From positions 62,001 to 126,000 of the forward strand of contig JAJRPF010000072.1 in NCBI GenBank assembly GCA_024280885.1: DNA of 64,000 nucleotides, in the 5' to 3' direction. Under the pieces are notes generated by a model. That model had not been told where the DNA came from, did no database searches, and saw only the letters and a list, made by a program, of their open reading frames with translations. This document shows positions 1 through 8,276 of this stretch, piece by piece. The DNA is from Planctomycetota bacterium. Its GTDB lineage: Bacteria; Planctomycetota; JAJSAM01; JAJVHW01. Positions within the stretch are counted from its first letter, which is position 1; the number at the start of each line of letters is the position of its first letter. The translations under genes and the position numbers were made by a program.

Positions 1-245
1 TCGCTGACGCGTAGCACCAGGAGCTCCGGCGCGAGCCAGTAGAGATCGTCCAGCACCTGCGCCGGCCGAAAGAGCACGAGCGTATCCGGCTCGGAGAGCA
101 AGAAGAGCTCGGCCCCGGGCACGATCTCGGACTGCTCGTGGCGCCGCACGACCTGCACACCGAACGCAGCCCAGAGCCGGTCGTGGATCTGCGTCGGGGT
201 CAGACCCCAGAGCGTTGGCGTCGTCGGCGGCGAGAGTGCAGGCAT
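1..245 (-). CDS. Unknown protein, N-terminal part only (runs off the left edge)
   Basis: An open frame on the minus strand starts with ATG at 245 (MPALSPPTTPTLWGLTP) and stays open for 81 codons to the window edge. It begins 27 bases after the stop of the Wzc-like gene on the same strand, so it looks like the next gene of the exosortase operon. The visible part has alternating hydrophobic stretches (AELFLLSEPDTLVLF, DDLYWLAPELLVLRV) but no signal peptide, membrane segment or motif that I recognise. I cannot name a function. Codon use and GC match the neighbouring genes, which supports a real gene. The C-terminal part lies outside the window. Confidence 0.6.
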   Translation of the reverse strand, partial: MPALSPPTTPTLWGLTPTQIHDRLWAAFGVQVVRRHEQSEIVPGAELFLLSEPDTLVLFRPAQVLDDLYWLAPELLVLRVS

Positions 246-271
246 GGTGGCCGGTTCGACCGCGATTGCCG

Positions 272-2713
272 TCACTCGGACCCCGCAGCCACGCTTTCGG
301 ATCGCGAGGAATAGCTCGAACGGACCACATCCCCGATGAGAGCCCTATTGAAGACGATCCCCGACACCGTAGCTCCGAGCCGATCCAGCCGCTTCAGAGC
401 CTCGTCGGCCGGCCTGCGCGGCTCCCCGCGAGCGACAACGAAGACCACTTCGTCGGCGACCGCCGCCACGAAACTCGCCTCCAGGCTCCCGAGCACGGGG
501 CCCGTGTCGAGGATCACGGTGTCATACTGCTCGTGGCACGTACGCAGGAGCCGCTTCACATGCTGCGGCGAGAGCCGTTCCGCATCGGTCGGGCGTGCAT
601 CTCCGATCGGGAGGACCGACACGTTGGCAAAGCCCGTCTCCAGCACGCACTCTTCGATGCCCGCGCCGCCGAGCACATCCAGAATGCCCATTCGCCGTCC
701 GGGAGCGAAGCCGTTCACGCCCATGTAGCGCGCCGTCGTCTCGAGCGCGCGGAACGCTGCCCGAGCCCGCGAGCTGCCGGTCGTTGCCGCATCGCGTACC
801 CGATGCAACATGGTCTCGACCTCGTCATCCGACACCCGCGTGTCGCGGCTCGCGAACGCGCGTCGAACGTGCGCTTCCGCGTCGGCATCCGACGCAACCA
901 CGTCCAACGTGTCGTACTGCGAGCACGCCTCCAGGGCCGATCGCGCGCCTTCGCAGACAATGCTCGGCGTTGCCGACGTCAATCCGTGGCCGACCAGATC
1001 CGCATCGACCAAGAGCGTGCGCGAGCCCGTAGCGCCGAACGAGAGTGCCAGGGCCATCCCGACGGTGGTCTTTCCCGCACCGGCCGACGGACTCGTCAAG
1101 GCGATGCTCCGAGCCTCGCTCTCGTTCCTCACCTGGATGAGCGTGCGCAGGTGATGCACGCAATATTCCGTCATCTCAAGCGACGTTCGCGCGGTGGCAT
1201 CGGTGGCCGCCGTCCCGATGTCTGGGACGATCGCCAGGAAGCGCTCGCGTGACTCTCCGCCGACGACGTCCTCGACGTGTCGCATCTGTCCCCGGATGAA
1301 CCCGTAGATCGCCACCAGCAAGATTCCGAGGCCAAGTCCGCCCAGTGCGCCGACGATGGCGTAGGGGGTGCGGCGGTCCTTGTACGGTGCTCCTGGCCAC
1401 TCCGCTTCGTGTACGCGCCGGACCTGGCCGGTCCAGTTTTCGGTACCGGACGACGAGTCCGCGCCGCCGAATTCCACCTGCAGCTGCCGCAATCGGTCGT
1501 GCACCAACCTGAGCGCAGCCTGGGCTTGCTCGCGCTCCTCCACGATCCCCCCCAGGCGAGTGCGCATCTTCACGAAGGGCTTCAGGTCGGCATCGACCGT
1601 ATCGCGACTCTCCTCCAAGAGGACCAACTCGGCCCTGCACCGCGCCAGTGCGACGTCGTCCTCGGATGCGGTCGAGGGCGCGTTCGCGGCCTTCGCGCGG
1701 GCCTTTGTCGCCTCCTCCTGCGCCATGCCGACGACGGCCGCGATCTGCTCGTTTGCCTTCTCGAGTTGGGCGCGTGTTGCGAGCACTCGTACTTCACGTC
1801 TTCCCAGCCCGAGATCGTTCGTGAGCACGTCGAGCCTTGTCTCGGCGGCGCTGCGTGTCTGCAGGAGCGTGGCCATGTGGACGTTGGTGGCCGCGATACT
1901 CTCTGCCGTGATCTCCCGCTCAACCGTGCCTTGCTCGCGACGGGCCGGGAGCGTGATCGTCAGTCCCTCGATCTGAAGTCGTTTCGCAGCAATTCGGCGG
2001 TCCAGCGCATCGAGATCGTTAGTCAACCGGCTGCACTTGTCATCGATCCACTCGGCCCCGTAGCCTTCCGAGCGCGCTCGCTCTTGCTCGCGCAGATCCT
2101 GAATTTGGCCCTGCAGATCCACGCGCTCGTTTGCCAACTTGCTGTCGCGCGTCTCCCCCGAGATCTGCTCGCGCTCCTTCGCCTTCGTCAGGAACGCGTC
2201 GATCACTCCGTTCACGGCGCCTTGTGCCACCGCCGGATCGGGATCGACAAACGAGACCTCGATGAGCGGCGTCCGCTTAATGCGCGCAGCCGAGAGGCTC
2301 GCCTGAAAGCCCTGGATCTCCTCGGCCGAGAGACCCCGCCCGGCGTCCCTCCACGCGTCGCTCCGCATGACGTCGCTGACGACCCGCGGATCCTTGACCA
2401 ACGACGCGTTTGTGTCCACGAGAGCGTCGAACATCGGCGGGATGCCCTTCTCGCTCAAGTTGAAGAGAATGGTCTGCTGGTGGCTCACGACCTCCACCAC
2501 GCCAAAGGCGCGATAGAGCGGTCGCGGCCCCAGGTACCCGGCGGCGGCGCATCCCGCCCCGAGCGCGATGCCGAGGACAGCCGCGACGCGCCATCGCCCG
2601 CGCAGGAGACGCCGCGCGATGGCCACAGGCGACTCCTGATGCGCGCCGCCCGCCTCCCGCGAGTCATACTCGTCCACATAGTTGGAATCGGTCTCGAACT
2701 CGGCCCTACTCAT
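272..2713 (-). CDS. Wzz/Wzc-like polysaccharide co-polymerase fused to a CpsD-type ATPase domain
   Basis: This 813-residue protein has the layout of an inner-membrane polysaccharide co-polymerase with a C-terminal tyrosine-autokinase (BY-kinase) ATPase. A first membrane segment lies at about 43-61, a long charged coiled-coil periplasmic region follows, a proline-bearing segment (PGAPYKDRRTP) leads into the second membrane helix at about 451-472, then comes a P-loop domain. Walker A is SAGAGKTT with K548, Walker A' is TLLVDADLVG (about 566-575), and Walker B is VILDTGP with D736. It probably controls chain length and export of the polysaccharide. About 93 extra residues (about 580-673) sit between Walker A' and the usual GILDVLGG segment. 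The C-terminus has only one tyrosine (SSYSS), not the tyrosine cluster of classical kinases, so autophosphorylation is uncertain. Its ATG overlaps the epsI stop as ATGA. Confidence 0.9.
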   Translation of the reverse strand: MSRAEFETDSNYVDEYDSREAGGAHQESPVAIARRLLRGRWRVAAVLGIALGAGCAAAGYLGPRPLYRAFGVVEVVSHQQTILFNLSEKGIPPMFDALVDTNASLVKDPRVVSDVMRSDAWRDAGRGLSAEEIQGFQASLSAARIKRTPLIEVSFVDPDPAVAQGAVNGVIDAFLTKAKEREQISGETRDSKLANERVDLQGQIQDLREQERARSEGYGAEWIDDKCSRLTNDLDALDRRIAAKRLQIEGLTITLPARREQGTVEREITAESIAATNVHMATLLQTRSAAETRLDVLTNDLGLGRREVRVLATRAQLEKANEQIAAVVGMAQEEATKARAKAANAPSTASEDDVALARCRAELVLLEESRDTVDADLKPFVKMRTRLGGIVEEREQAQAALRLVHDRLRQLQVEFGGADSSSGTENWTGQVRRVHEAEWPGAPYKDRRTPYAIVGALGGLGLGILLVAIYGFIRGQMRHVEDVVGGESRERFLAIVPDIGTAATDATARTSLEMTEYCVHHLRTLIQVRNESEARSIALTSPSAGAGKTTVGMALALSFGATGSRTLLVDADLVGHGLTSATPSIVCEGARSALEACSQYDTLDVVASDADAEAHVRRAFASRDTRVSDDEVETMLHRVRDAATTGSSRARAAFRALETTARYMGVNGFAPGRRMGILDVLGGAGIEECVLETGFANVSVLPIGDARPTDAERLSPQHVKRLLRTCHEQYDTVILDTGPVLGSLEASFVAAVADEVVFVVARGEPRRPADEALKRLDRLGATVSGIVFNRALIGDVVRSSYSSRSESVAAGSE

Positions 2714-3453
2714 TCTGTGCTCGCCTTTCCCAGGAACGGTTCGATGAGAGGGACCACGACGCCCATGATCTCTGTGAAGACCTGATCTCGACGTTCATCG
2801 TCCATCGAACCGCTCGTCAGCAACTGGACCTGCGCCGCACCGAGATGCCGGAGGTAGCGATCCTTCCCGATCCGCCGCATCTCCTGCATGTCGCGACCGA
2901 AGTGCCCGTTCGGCAACACCATGAAGTTGTCCACAACGGTCTCCGACTTCTTGGTCACGTCATTCTCTGTGAACGAATACCGCATCGCAGGGATCTGAAA
3001 CGCCGCGATACGCCAGTCCCGAGCAATCGCCGTGCCGGGTTCAAGCCCCGTTGCCGGATAACACACGGGTGGATAGTGGCCTGCCAAGTCTCGAGAGTCG
3101 CTGCATTGGACAATCAGCAGACTTGCGCTTTCGCCGGTGTCCATATTTTCGTACGCACGACTGATCAAGACGTTGGGCTTCAACAACTCCTCGGCCGATG
3201 TCGGCACAGGCACTTCACGCCCGACCCACGGCCCGATCGTGAACGGCACCTGAGCCCCGGCGCGTTCCGCGTGCTCGTGGTGACGCTGCGCCGCCGCCTG
3301 ATCCACAGGAGGGGGGCTCCCGAAGACCGTTAGCACGCCCAGAAGGCTCGCCGACGCAAGGGCAGCCAACCACCATGGCGACTTCCCTCGCCGGGTCGGT
3401 GTCGCCGCTTCGATCGGGCGGTGGGGAGGCTCACGTTCCATAGGCGAGCGCAT
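2710..3453 (-). CDS. epsI: EpsI family exosortase-associated protein
   Basis: This 247-residue protein matches the EpsI/DUF3485 family, which accompanies exosortases in exopolysaccharide loci, either as a separate gene or fused to the exosortase. One membrane anchor is visible at about residues 27-46 (WWLAALASASLLGVLTVFG). The rest is predicted to lie outside the membrane. Family features are GPWVGREV at 74-81, a YEN segment near 101, and the HYPPVCYP motif with H126 and C131. The start codon lies 23 bases inside the exosortase gene and the stop overlaps the start of the Wzc-like gene, so the three are probably translationally coupled. ATG at 3441 is an alternative start. The exact biochemical role of EpsI is not known. 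Assignment rests on motif plus gene context. Confidence 0.88.
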   Translation of the reverse strand: MRSPMEREPPHRPIEAATPTRRGKSPWWLAALASASLLGVLTVFGSPPPVDQAAAQRHHEHAERAGAQVPFTIGPWVGREVPVPTSAEELLKPNVLISRAYENMDTGESASLLIVQCSDSRDLAGHYPPVCYPATGLEPGTAIARDWRIAAFQIPAMRYSFTENDVTKKSETVVDNFMVLPNGHFGRDMQEMRRIGKDRYLRHLGAAQVQLLTSGSMDDERRDQVFTEIMGVVVPLIEPFLGKASTE

Positions 3454-4348
3454 ACGGGGCGACCGGGACCTGCGCCCAGCGGAGGAGCCTCAGGAGTCCC
3501 AGCAGCGAGAGAAACGCGAAGGGCAGCATCGCCCAACCACTCGCGACGTGCACCGCTTCGGCCGTCTCAGGCGCAAGATTACCGAAGGCCCAGATCACAG
3601 GAATCAGACGAAAGACGTTGAACACGATCGCGGTGAGGGGACTGAGCGCCACGATGAGTGCTCGCACCCCGTTGCGCAGGGGGACTCCGTACGCAAACGC
3701 GTACGACACGATCACCAGCGCGAAGACCATCCGCATGCCGTTGCACGCTTCGGCGATCAGGACTTCCTGATTGTTAATCCTGAGCATCGCGCCGGAGCGC
3801 TCGATGCCGACTCCAAACGTGTCGAGCAGCGCCTCCGTCACGCGAGCGGTGGCTGATTGCAGCGGTCCGGCGATCGCGAGTCGGATCCGCCCTGGTACCG
3901 GAATGAGGAACGCCAGTGCGCCGACAGCCGGCAGGACACGCAGCAACGCACCTCCGCCCGCTATGCTGGCGACGCACCCGACCACGGCCACCACTGCACC
4001 GGCGTGCCAGAACACCTGGATCAACTGCGCATCGCCGATGCGGTAGAGCGCCCAACCGGCGACGATCAGAAGCGGACCGACCCAAGTCGCGCTCGGTGCA
4101 TACCGACTGAGCCGCCCTCGACGGATCCAGAACAGCCACCCCGCCACGATGGGCGCGAGCATGACCTGGCTCGCCTCAGGATCACGAAGCGCGACGTGGA
4201 GGATGTCCGCCCATGCGTCGCGACACGCATAGCCGCCGAGCAGGACCAAGACGAGGCCAACGGCACCGCGCACGTTCCAATCGATCGTGCGGTCTTGGTG
4301 TCCCGAGCCCGCAGTGGAGGACGCTCCCCCGCCATATTCAGACCGCAT
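3431..4348 (-). CDS. Exosortase (transpeptidase-like integral membrane sorting enzyme)
   Basis: This 305-residue polytopic membrane protein carries the exosortase catalytic triad in the expected order: C202 in EACNGMR, R247 in FNVFRLIP and H267 in VHVASGW. Around eight hydrophobic helices are visible. Exosortases recognise the C-terminal tripartite tail (short Pro motif, membrane helix, basic end) of exported proteins, cut it, and are thought to pass the protein to another molecule. Two such tails (VPLPPA type) occur in this window, in genes at 5947-6582 and 58968-59819, and are the obvious local substrates. The gene overlaps the upstream nucleotidyltransferase-like gene by 11 bases and epsI by 23. 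I do not assign an Xrt subclass. Confidence 0.93.
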   Translation of the reverse strand: MRSEYGGGASSTAGSGHQDRTIDWNVRGAVGLVLVLLGGYACRDAWADILHVALRDPEASQVMLAPIVAGWLFWIRRGRLSRYAPSATWVGPLLIVAGWALYRIGDAQLIQVFWHAGAVVAVVGCVASIAGGGALLRVLPAVGALAFLIPVPGRIRLAIAGPLQSATARVTEALLDTFGVGIERSGAMLRINNQEVLIAEACNGMRMVFALVIVSYAFAYGVPLRNGVRALIVALSPLTAIVFNVFRLIPVIWAFGNLAPETAEAVHVASGWAMLPFAFLSLLGLLRLLRWAQVPVAPYALAYGT

Positions 4349-5285
4349 GAGTGCCCGATGCGGTCACGACCGAGTCGACGACGACACTGCCGGCCCCGAC
4401 GACGCCTCCAGCACACACGACCGAGCGGACCACGTGGGCCGATGCCTCGACCGTCGCTCCGTCGCAGACCACGGAGTCTTGGATCAATGCCGTCGCGTGG
4501 ACCGTCGATCCCGGCGCTGCGAGTTGAAAGCTGGACTGCCAGCGCTCGCCGAACGAGTCCCAAGCAGACACCGCGTGCTGCTTCACACGTCCTGCGTGCA
4601 GCGTGTGCAGCGTATGCAGCGTATCGATGTACTCTCGTCGGGTACGGATCGGCATGAACGCGCCGTCCGGCAGCCTAGCGGCGATGATGGGGGAGTCTGC
4701 AGGCCGCGAGACCCGGAACTGCTCCTTCAAGTCGAAGAAGCCGACGGTCGGCACACTCTCAAGCCGCTGGCGACGAAGCAGGAACAGACTGACGAGATCG
4801 CTACGCCCCGAGCGGGATAACAACACGCCCTCGTCACCGTCGTCGAGCGTGGTCAGTGCGTCGCTCATCGACTGAATTGGCAATTGACTAGCCACCACGA
4901 CCAGCACGAGGTCCTCCGGCAGCAGGTCAACCGTAGCGTCTCGGAGCGTGCCCGCCGTCCCGCGATACTCGGCGTCATCGTGCGCGATGCTGACACTCAG
5001 TCGGTCGGAGAATCCGCGTCCGGCAGTCTGCGGAGCGCGCGTTCGCTGGTCGATTGCGATCCGTACGTCGAGTGACGCATCATCTCTCAGTTCTTCGGCG
5101 AAACGGCCGAGCGTGTCCAACCACACATCGAGCGCGTCGCGCTCAGGGGTGATCGGCAACGCCAAGATTCCACGTCCGTTGCCAGGCGATTGGGTCCGCC
5201 GCCCGAGACCACCAGCCAATAGGACCACAGTGCGAATGCGCGACGCGACGCCAGTGGGATCGGCGAGATCCTGAGCGCAATTCAC
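4338..5285 (-). CDS. Degenerate sugar-nucleotidyltransferase-like protein in the exosortase operon
   Basis: The protein resembles NDP-sugar pyrophosphorylases. It has an N-terminal TVVLLAGGLGRRT loop, a Rossmann-like middle and a C-terminal run of hexapeptide-like repeats (about the last 60 residues: STVHATALIQDSVVCDGATV and onward) suggesting a left-handed beta-helix. However, the PKP lysine motif that follows the glycine-rich loop is replaced by GRGILALP, and the metal-binding NGD/YGD motif is replaced by VVVASQLP. Those are the catalytic positions of the family, so I infer a non-catalytic or altered protein, perhaps regulatory. The frame opens at a TTG at 5336, but GTG at 5285 has a GAGG ribosome site eight bases upstream and is preferred. 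It overlaps the exosortase start and probably opens the operon. Confidence 0.7.
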   Translation of the reverse strand: MNCAQDLADPTGVASRIRTVVLLAGGLGRRTQSPGNGRGILALPITPERDALDVWLDTLGRFAEELRDDASLDVRIAIDQRTRAPQTAGRGFSDRLSVSIAHDDAEYRGTAGTLRDATVDLLPEDLVLVVVASQLPIQSMSDALTTLDDGDEGVLLSRSGRSDLVSLFLLRRQRLESVPTVGFFDLKEQFRVSRPADSPIIAARLPDGAFMPIRTRREYIDTLHTLHTLHAGRVKQHAVSAWDSFGERWQSSFQLAAPGSTVHATALIQDSVVCDGATVEASAHVVRSVVCAGGVVGAGSVVVDSVVTASGTHAV

Positions 5286-5336
5286 CTTGTCAGCCTCGTC
5301 CGATCTTGGTTCACGGCGACTCCCATGCTCGACCAA

Positions 5337-5871
5337 CGCAATTGTTGCGCCGAACGTTGGCGCAGGCTGAGCGCGGTTCCCTAGCGAGCGCCCGCGACTC
5401 GCTGAACGAACATCCTGGTTGTCCGTCGTCCACCTGCCACTACATGGAACATTCGCCGTTGGCCGGTGCGCTTTGCGTGAATGCCCGGCGATCCTGCACG
5501 AACTGATGTCGCCCCGTTGAGGTCAAGCTCCGAATCTCGCCCTCCGCAGCAAGAAGCACAGAGCCGATGCGGACCGTCGGCGATGTCATAGGACGCAACC
5601 GAGGCGTGCCCGAGCCCGAGGCCGCGGAGTTCGTGCGCACGCGTAAGGCCGCCCGCGCCGCGCTGTGCGATGCTGCCGCCGCGAACAACGCTCCGCCCGG
5701 GCGAGTCGGCAGCGGCTGTCGCGACTCATTCTCTCGGATCGGTCGCGATCGCGGGCGCGGCAATGCCATCTGCGTCGAGGCGTCGATCACATCTACGTCG
5801 ATGCTTGAGGGGGAGCGGGTCCATCGCTGTTTCGATCGTGCGCCGTGAGGGGATGGTCTCCGCGTGCGTGA
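5337..5871. other. Intergenic region, no gene supported
   Basis: About 530 bases lie between the start of the exosortase operon and the terminator of the first sorting-tail gene. Several frames are open but none has a credible start, ribosome site, motif or hydrophobic pattern; they are rich in Arg, Ser and Ala as expected from GC-rich noncoding DNA. The promoter of the minus-strand exosortase operon must lie in the right-hand part of the region near 5290-5500, but I could not identify convincing -10/-35 or sigma-54 elements. Confidence 0.5.
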
Positions 5872-5916
5872 TGCAAAGGAAAAGGCCGCCGTCCCCGGCG
5901 AGAGGGGCAGCGGCCT
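5872..5916 (-). terminator. Rho-independent terminator of the sorting-tail gene
   Basis: On the minus strand a GC-rich hairpin (arms 5904-5916 and 5883-5896, seven-base loop) is followed by TTTTCCTTT. The arm AGGCCGC pairs exactly with GCGGCCT, and CCCC pairs with GGGG. It lies about 30 bases after the stop codon of the gene at 5947-6582. Confidence 0.8.
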
Positions 5917-5946
5917 CGAATAGACGTCGTCAAGATCGTCAGCGAC

Positions 5947-6582
5947 TCACGCTGAGCGGCGCTTCTTCATCCTTGAGAGGAGCCCGAGACCGCCGAGCAG
6001 TCCCAGCCCCATTAGGCCCGCCGGAGGCAGCGGAACCGGCGCGAAGCTGGTTGCAGTCCCGACCGAACTGTTGATGAGATTGTAGGTGCCGAGCCGCGGG
6101 GGGCGGTTCGACTGGAAGAAGAACGTGATGGCCTCGCCCGAGTCCCACCAAGCGGCACTTCCGGCTTCCCGGTTCCAGTCGAGCGTTCCGTCAGGATCAA
6201 GCGTGATCAGGAAGTCGTCTGCGTCGCCATCGCCGCCAGCCGTGCTGGCCTCCGTATAGTCCCAGCCCGCCACACCGTTGAAGCCCTTCACGTTGAATCC
6301 CGTGTTGAACTCAGAGATATTGTTCACGCCAGCCGTGACTTGGTGGACGTAGGTGTAGAGCGTCGAGGCACCGGAGGTATCCTCGTAGACCCAGTTCCTG
6401 ATGTCTCCAATATCCGTCTGACTACTGTCCAGGAAGTCGTCCGTCGTCGGCCCCTCGATCAGGGTGCCATACGTGGAGACGTCGAGGTCCGCCGGCGTGA
6501 CGGTGGCTGCGAGCGCCGTTGACGAGCCTGCCATCATCGCGACTGCGAGCGCCGCGGTCACTGTCCAGTTCACTTTCATCAT
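5947..6582 (-). CDS. Exported protein with exosortase sorting tail (VPLPPA type)
   Basis: The protein has a Sec signal peptide (MMKVNWTVTAALAVAMMAG, cut after about STALA) and a tripartite C-terminus: the motif VPLPPA, a glycine/leucine-rich membrane helix (GLMGLGLLGGLGLL) and a basic end (SRMKKRRSA). This is the exosortase sorting-signal architecture. The body (about 150 residues, rich in Asp, Thr, Gly and Asn, few charges) has no domain I recognise. The frame extends to a TTG at 6597, but the tandem ATGs at 6582/6579, preceded by GGGAGAAGGTGGG, are the likely start. It is a single-gene unit with its own terminator. Nearest in tail sequence is the second protein at 58968-59819. Role inferred: a surface or matrix protein processed by the local exosortase. 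Confidence 0.88.
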   Translation of the reverse strand: MMKVNWTVTAALAVAMMAGSSTALAATVTPADLDVSTYGTLIEGPTTDDFLDSSQTDIGDIRNWVYEDTSGASTLYTYVHQVTAGVNNISEFNTGFNVKGFNGVAGWDYTEASTAGGDGDADDFLITLDPDGTLDWNREAGSAAWWDSGEAITFFFQSNRPPRLGTYNLINSSVGTATSFAPVPLPPAGLMGLGLLGGLGLLSRMKKRRSA

Positions 6583-6728
6583 CCCACCTTCTCCCAAGAT
6601 AACTCACTTGCTCCGGGCGTACGGCCTTGGTCAAACCCTATTGGGGCCGGAGGTACGCTCTCCGACTACCTACTGATGCAGGGGGCGGACGATAACTTTT
6701 CGAGAATCCCGTTTGGTGTCGGAGAGTG

Positions 6729-6753
6729 ATGACCAAGAGTTGTGGCTGGGCGC
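6729..6753 (+). repeat. Left terminal inverted repeat of the IS256-type element
   Basis: Starts ATGACCAAGAGTTGTGGCTG and is the exact reverse complement of 8093-8117. Confidence 0.93.
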
Positions 6754-6762
6754 CACCGGACT

Positions 6763-8052
6763 TCAGGCGGCGACCTTGATGCCATCCTTGAATTGGACGC
6801 TGGTGATGACGTCCGCCAGCACCGTGGCTGCGTTAAGTTTTCTCCAGTTGCGCTGAACCGCCAGAGCGAGCTTGAAGACCATCGCGAGGCAGGCCTTCGC
6901 CGAGCCCGCGCCCTTCGTCCGCTTCGTTCGAAGCCGGACGGTGGCGAAGGTCGACTCGATCGGGTTCGTGGTTCGCAGATGCGTCCAGTGCTCGGCGGGG
7001 AAGTCGTAGTACGTGAGGAGTTCCTCGCGGTCCTTCTCGAGGCATGCGACGGCCTTCTGGTGCTTCACGCCGAAGAGTTCACCGAAGACGTCGAAGGCGC
7101 GTTCGGCGTCCTTGCGCGTCGGGGCTTGGAAGATGTCGTGCAAGCGGCTCTTGGCGTCCTTCTCCACCGAGCTCGGCAGCTTGTTCAAGACGTTGACCGT
7201 CTTGTGCACCGTGCAGCGCTGCTCGCGCGTTGTCGGGAAGACCTGGCGCAGTGCCTTCCAGAAGCCGAGAGCGCCGTCTCCGACGGCGATCTCAGGCGCC
7301 GCCGTCATCCCGCGTTCACGAAGATCGAGCAGCACGTCCTTCCATGAGATCTCGCTCTCGCGTACGCCATCGTGGACCGCGAGCAACTCCTTGTCGCCGG
7401 CCGCTGTCGCGCCCATCACGACCAGGATGCAGCTGCGTTCGCCGCTCAGCCGCATGTTGAAGTAGATGCCGTCGGCCCACATGTAGACGATGCGCTTGTG
7501 ACCGAGTCTCCGCTTCGTCCAGGTCTCGTACTCGCTCTCCCACACGGCCTTCAGCCGCACGATCTGCGTCGCCGACAGTCCCGGTGCGTCGGGACCCAGA
7601 AGGGCTGTCAGCGCCTCCTGGAAGCCGCCTGTCGAGATGCCCTTCAAGTAGAGCCACGGAAGGAGTTCTTCGACCGCCTTCGTGCGTCGAAAATAGGGCG
7701 GAAGGATCGCGCTCGTGAAGCGCACCCGCTCGTCGCTGCCCTTGCGATCGTCACGCACCCGCGGCGCTCGCACCGCGACGTCACCGAGTCCCGTCTACAC
7801 CTTGCGCTCCTGCGCGAAGCCGTTGCGGCGCACGACCCGCCGGCCGTCCTCGCCTCGCACCTCCGTGAACTGGCCGACGAAGTCGTCCACTTCGGCCTCC
7901 AGTGCCGCTGCCAACATCTTGCGCGCTCCCTCTCGGCAGATCTCCGTCAACACGTCCTTCGTCTCGTTCGGCGCTGGGCGGCGCTCCTGCGTGCTCGTAG
8001 TCTTCTCCACGGCGTACTCCTCTCCCCCTTGTTGGGGGACTCGGGTGATCAC
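6763..8052 (-). pseudogene. IS256-family (mutator-type) transposase with an in-frame TAG
   Basis: Two frame-matched open stretches (8052-7795 and 7794-6763) form one mutator-type transposase of about 430 codons interrupted by a single TAG at 7797-7795. The N-terminal part contains ICREGARKMLAAALEAEVDD and RNGFAQERKV. After the stop the protein continues TGLGDVAVRAPRVRDD without any shift. DDE-type features are the Asp in MWADGIYFN, the Asp in AVGDGALGFWKAL and the Glu in TTNPIESTFATVR. The second copy at 44798-45448 has CAG (Gln) at the same codon, so the stop arose by one C-to-T change. Unless the stop is read through or the element is supplied in trans, this copy is inactive. The rest of the frame is intact. 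Confidence 0.88.
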
Positions 8053-8092
8053 TTCTTCGTGTCACCAAGGGTACGCCGCCTTCATGTCCAGA

Positions 8093-8117
8093 GCGCCCAG
8101 CCACAACTCTTGGTCAT
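8093..8117 (-). repeat. Right terminal inverted repeat of the IS256-type element
   Basis: Exact reverse complement of 6729-6753. Nearly the same sequence recurs at 45418-45441 as the only surviving end of the second, truncated copy. Confidence 0.93.
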
Positions 8118-8276
8118 AACTCTGCCCATCGATGTCCCTCCTTGTCGTGAAGGGGCAGTCTCAGGCAGTCACGCGGGGGCGCCAGATGGCTGGATCGGAC
8201 GCGTACCCCGTTTCGTCCTTTCAGAGGTCGAGAGTGGCGCACTCCCTTCCTGCACGGCATCGGTTGATTCCGACGT

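Larger units (their letters stand above)
6723..8123 (-). mobile_element. IS256-family insertion sequence, about 1.4 kb
   Basis: Perfect 25-base terminal inverted repeats (6729-6753 and 8093-8117) flank one transposase frame. Similarity of the ends continues for about six bases outward with one mismatch, so the outer limits are set at 6723 and 8123. I find no convincing target duplication of 8-9 bases at either choice of ends. The element separates the first sorting-tail gene from galE. A truncated relative lies at 44798-45448. Confidence 0.88.

Noticed and set aside
1277-2785. 502-codon plus-strand frame opposite the Wzc-like gene
   Set aside because: It is a GC-rich antisense shadow with many His, Arg and Gln and no family features.
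5440-5790. 116-codon minus-strand frame between exosortase operon and first sorting-tail gene
   Set aside because: No start signal, Arg/Ser/Ala-rich, overlaps an equally open plus-strand frame.
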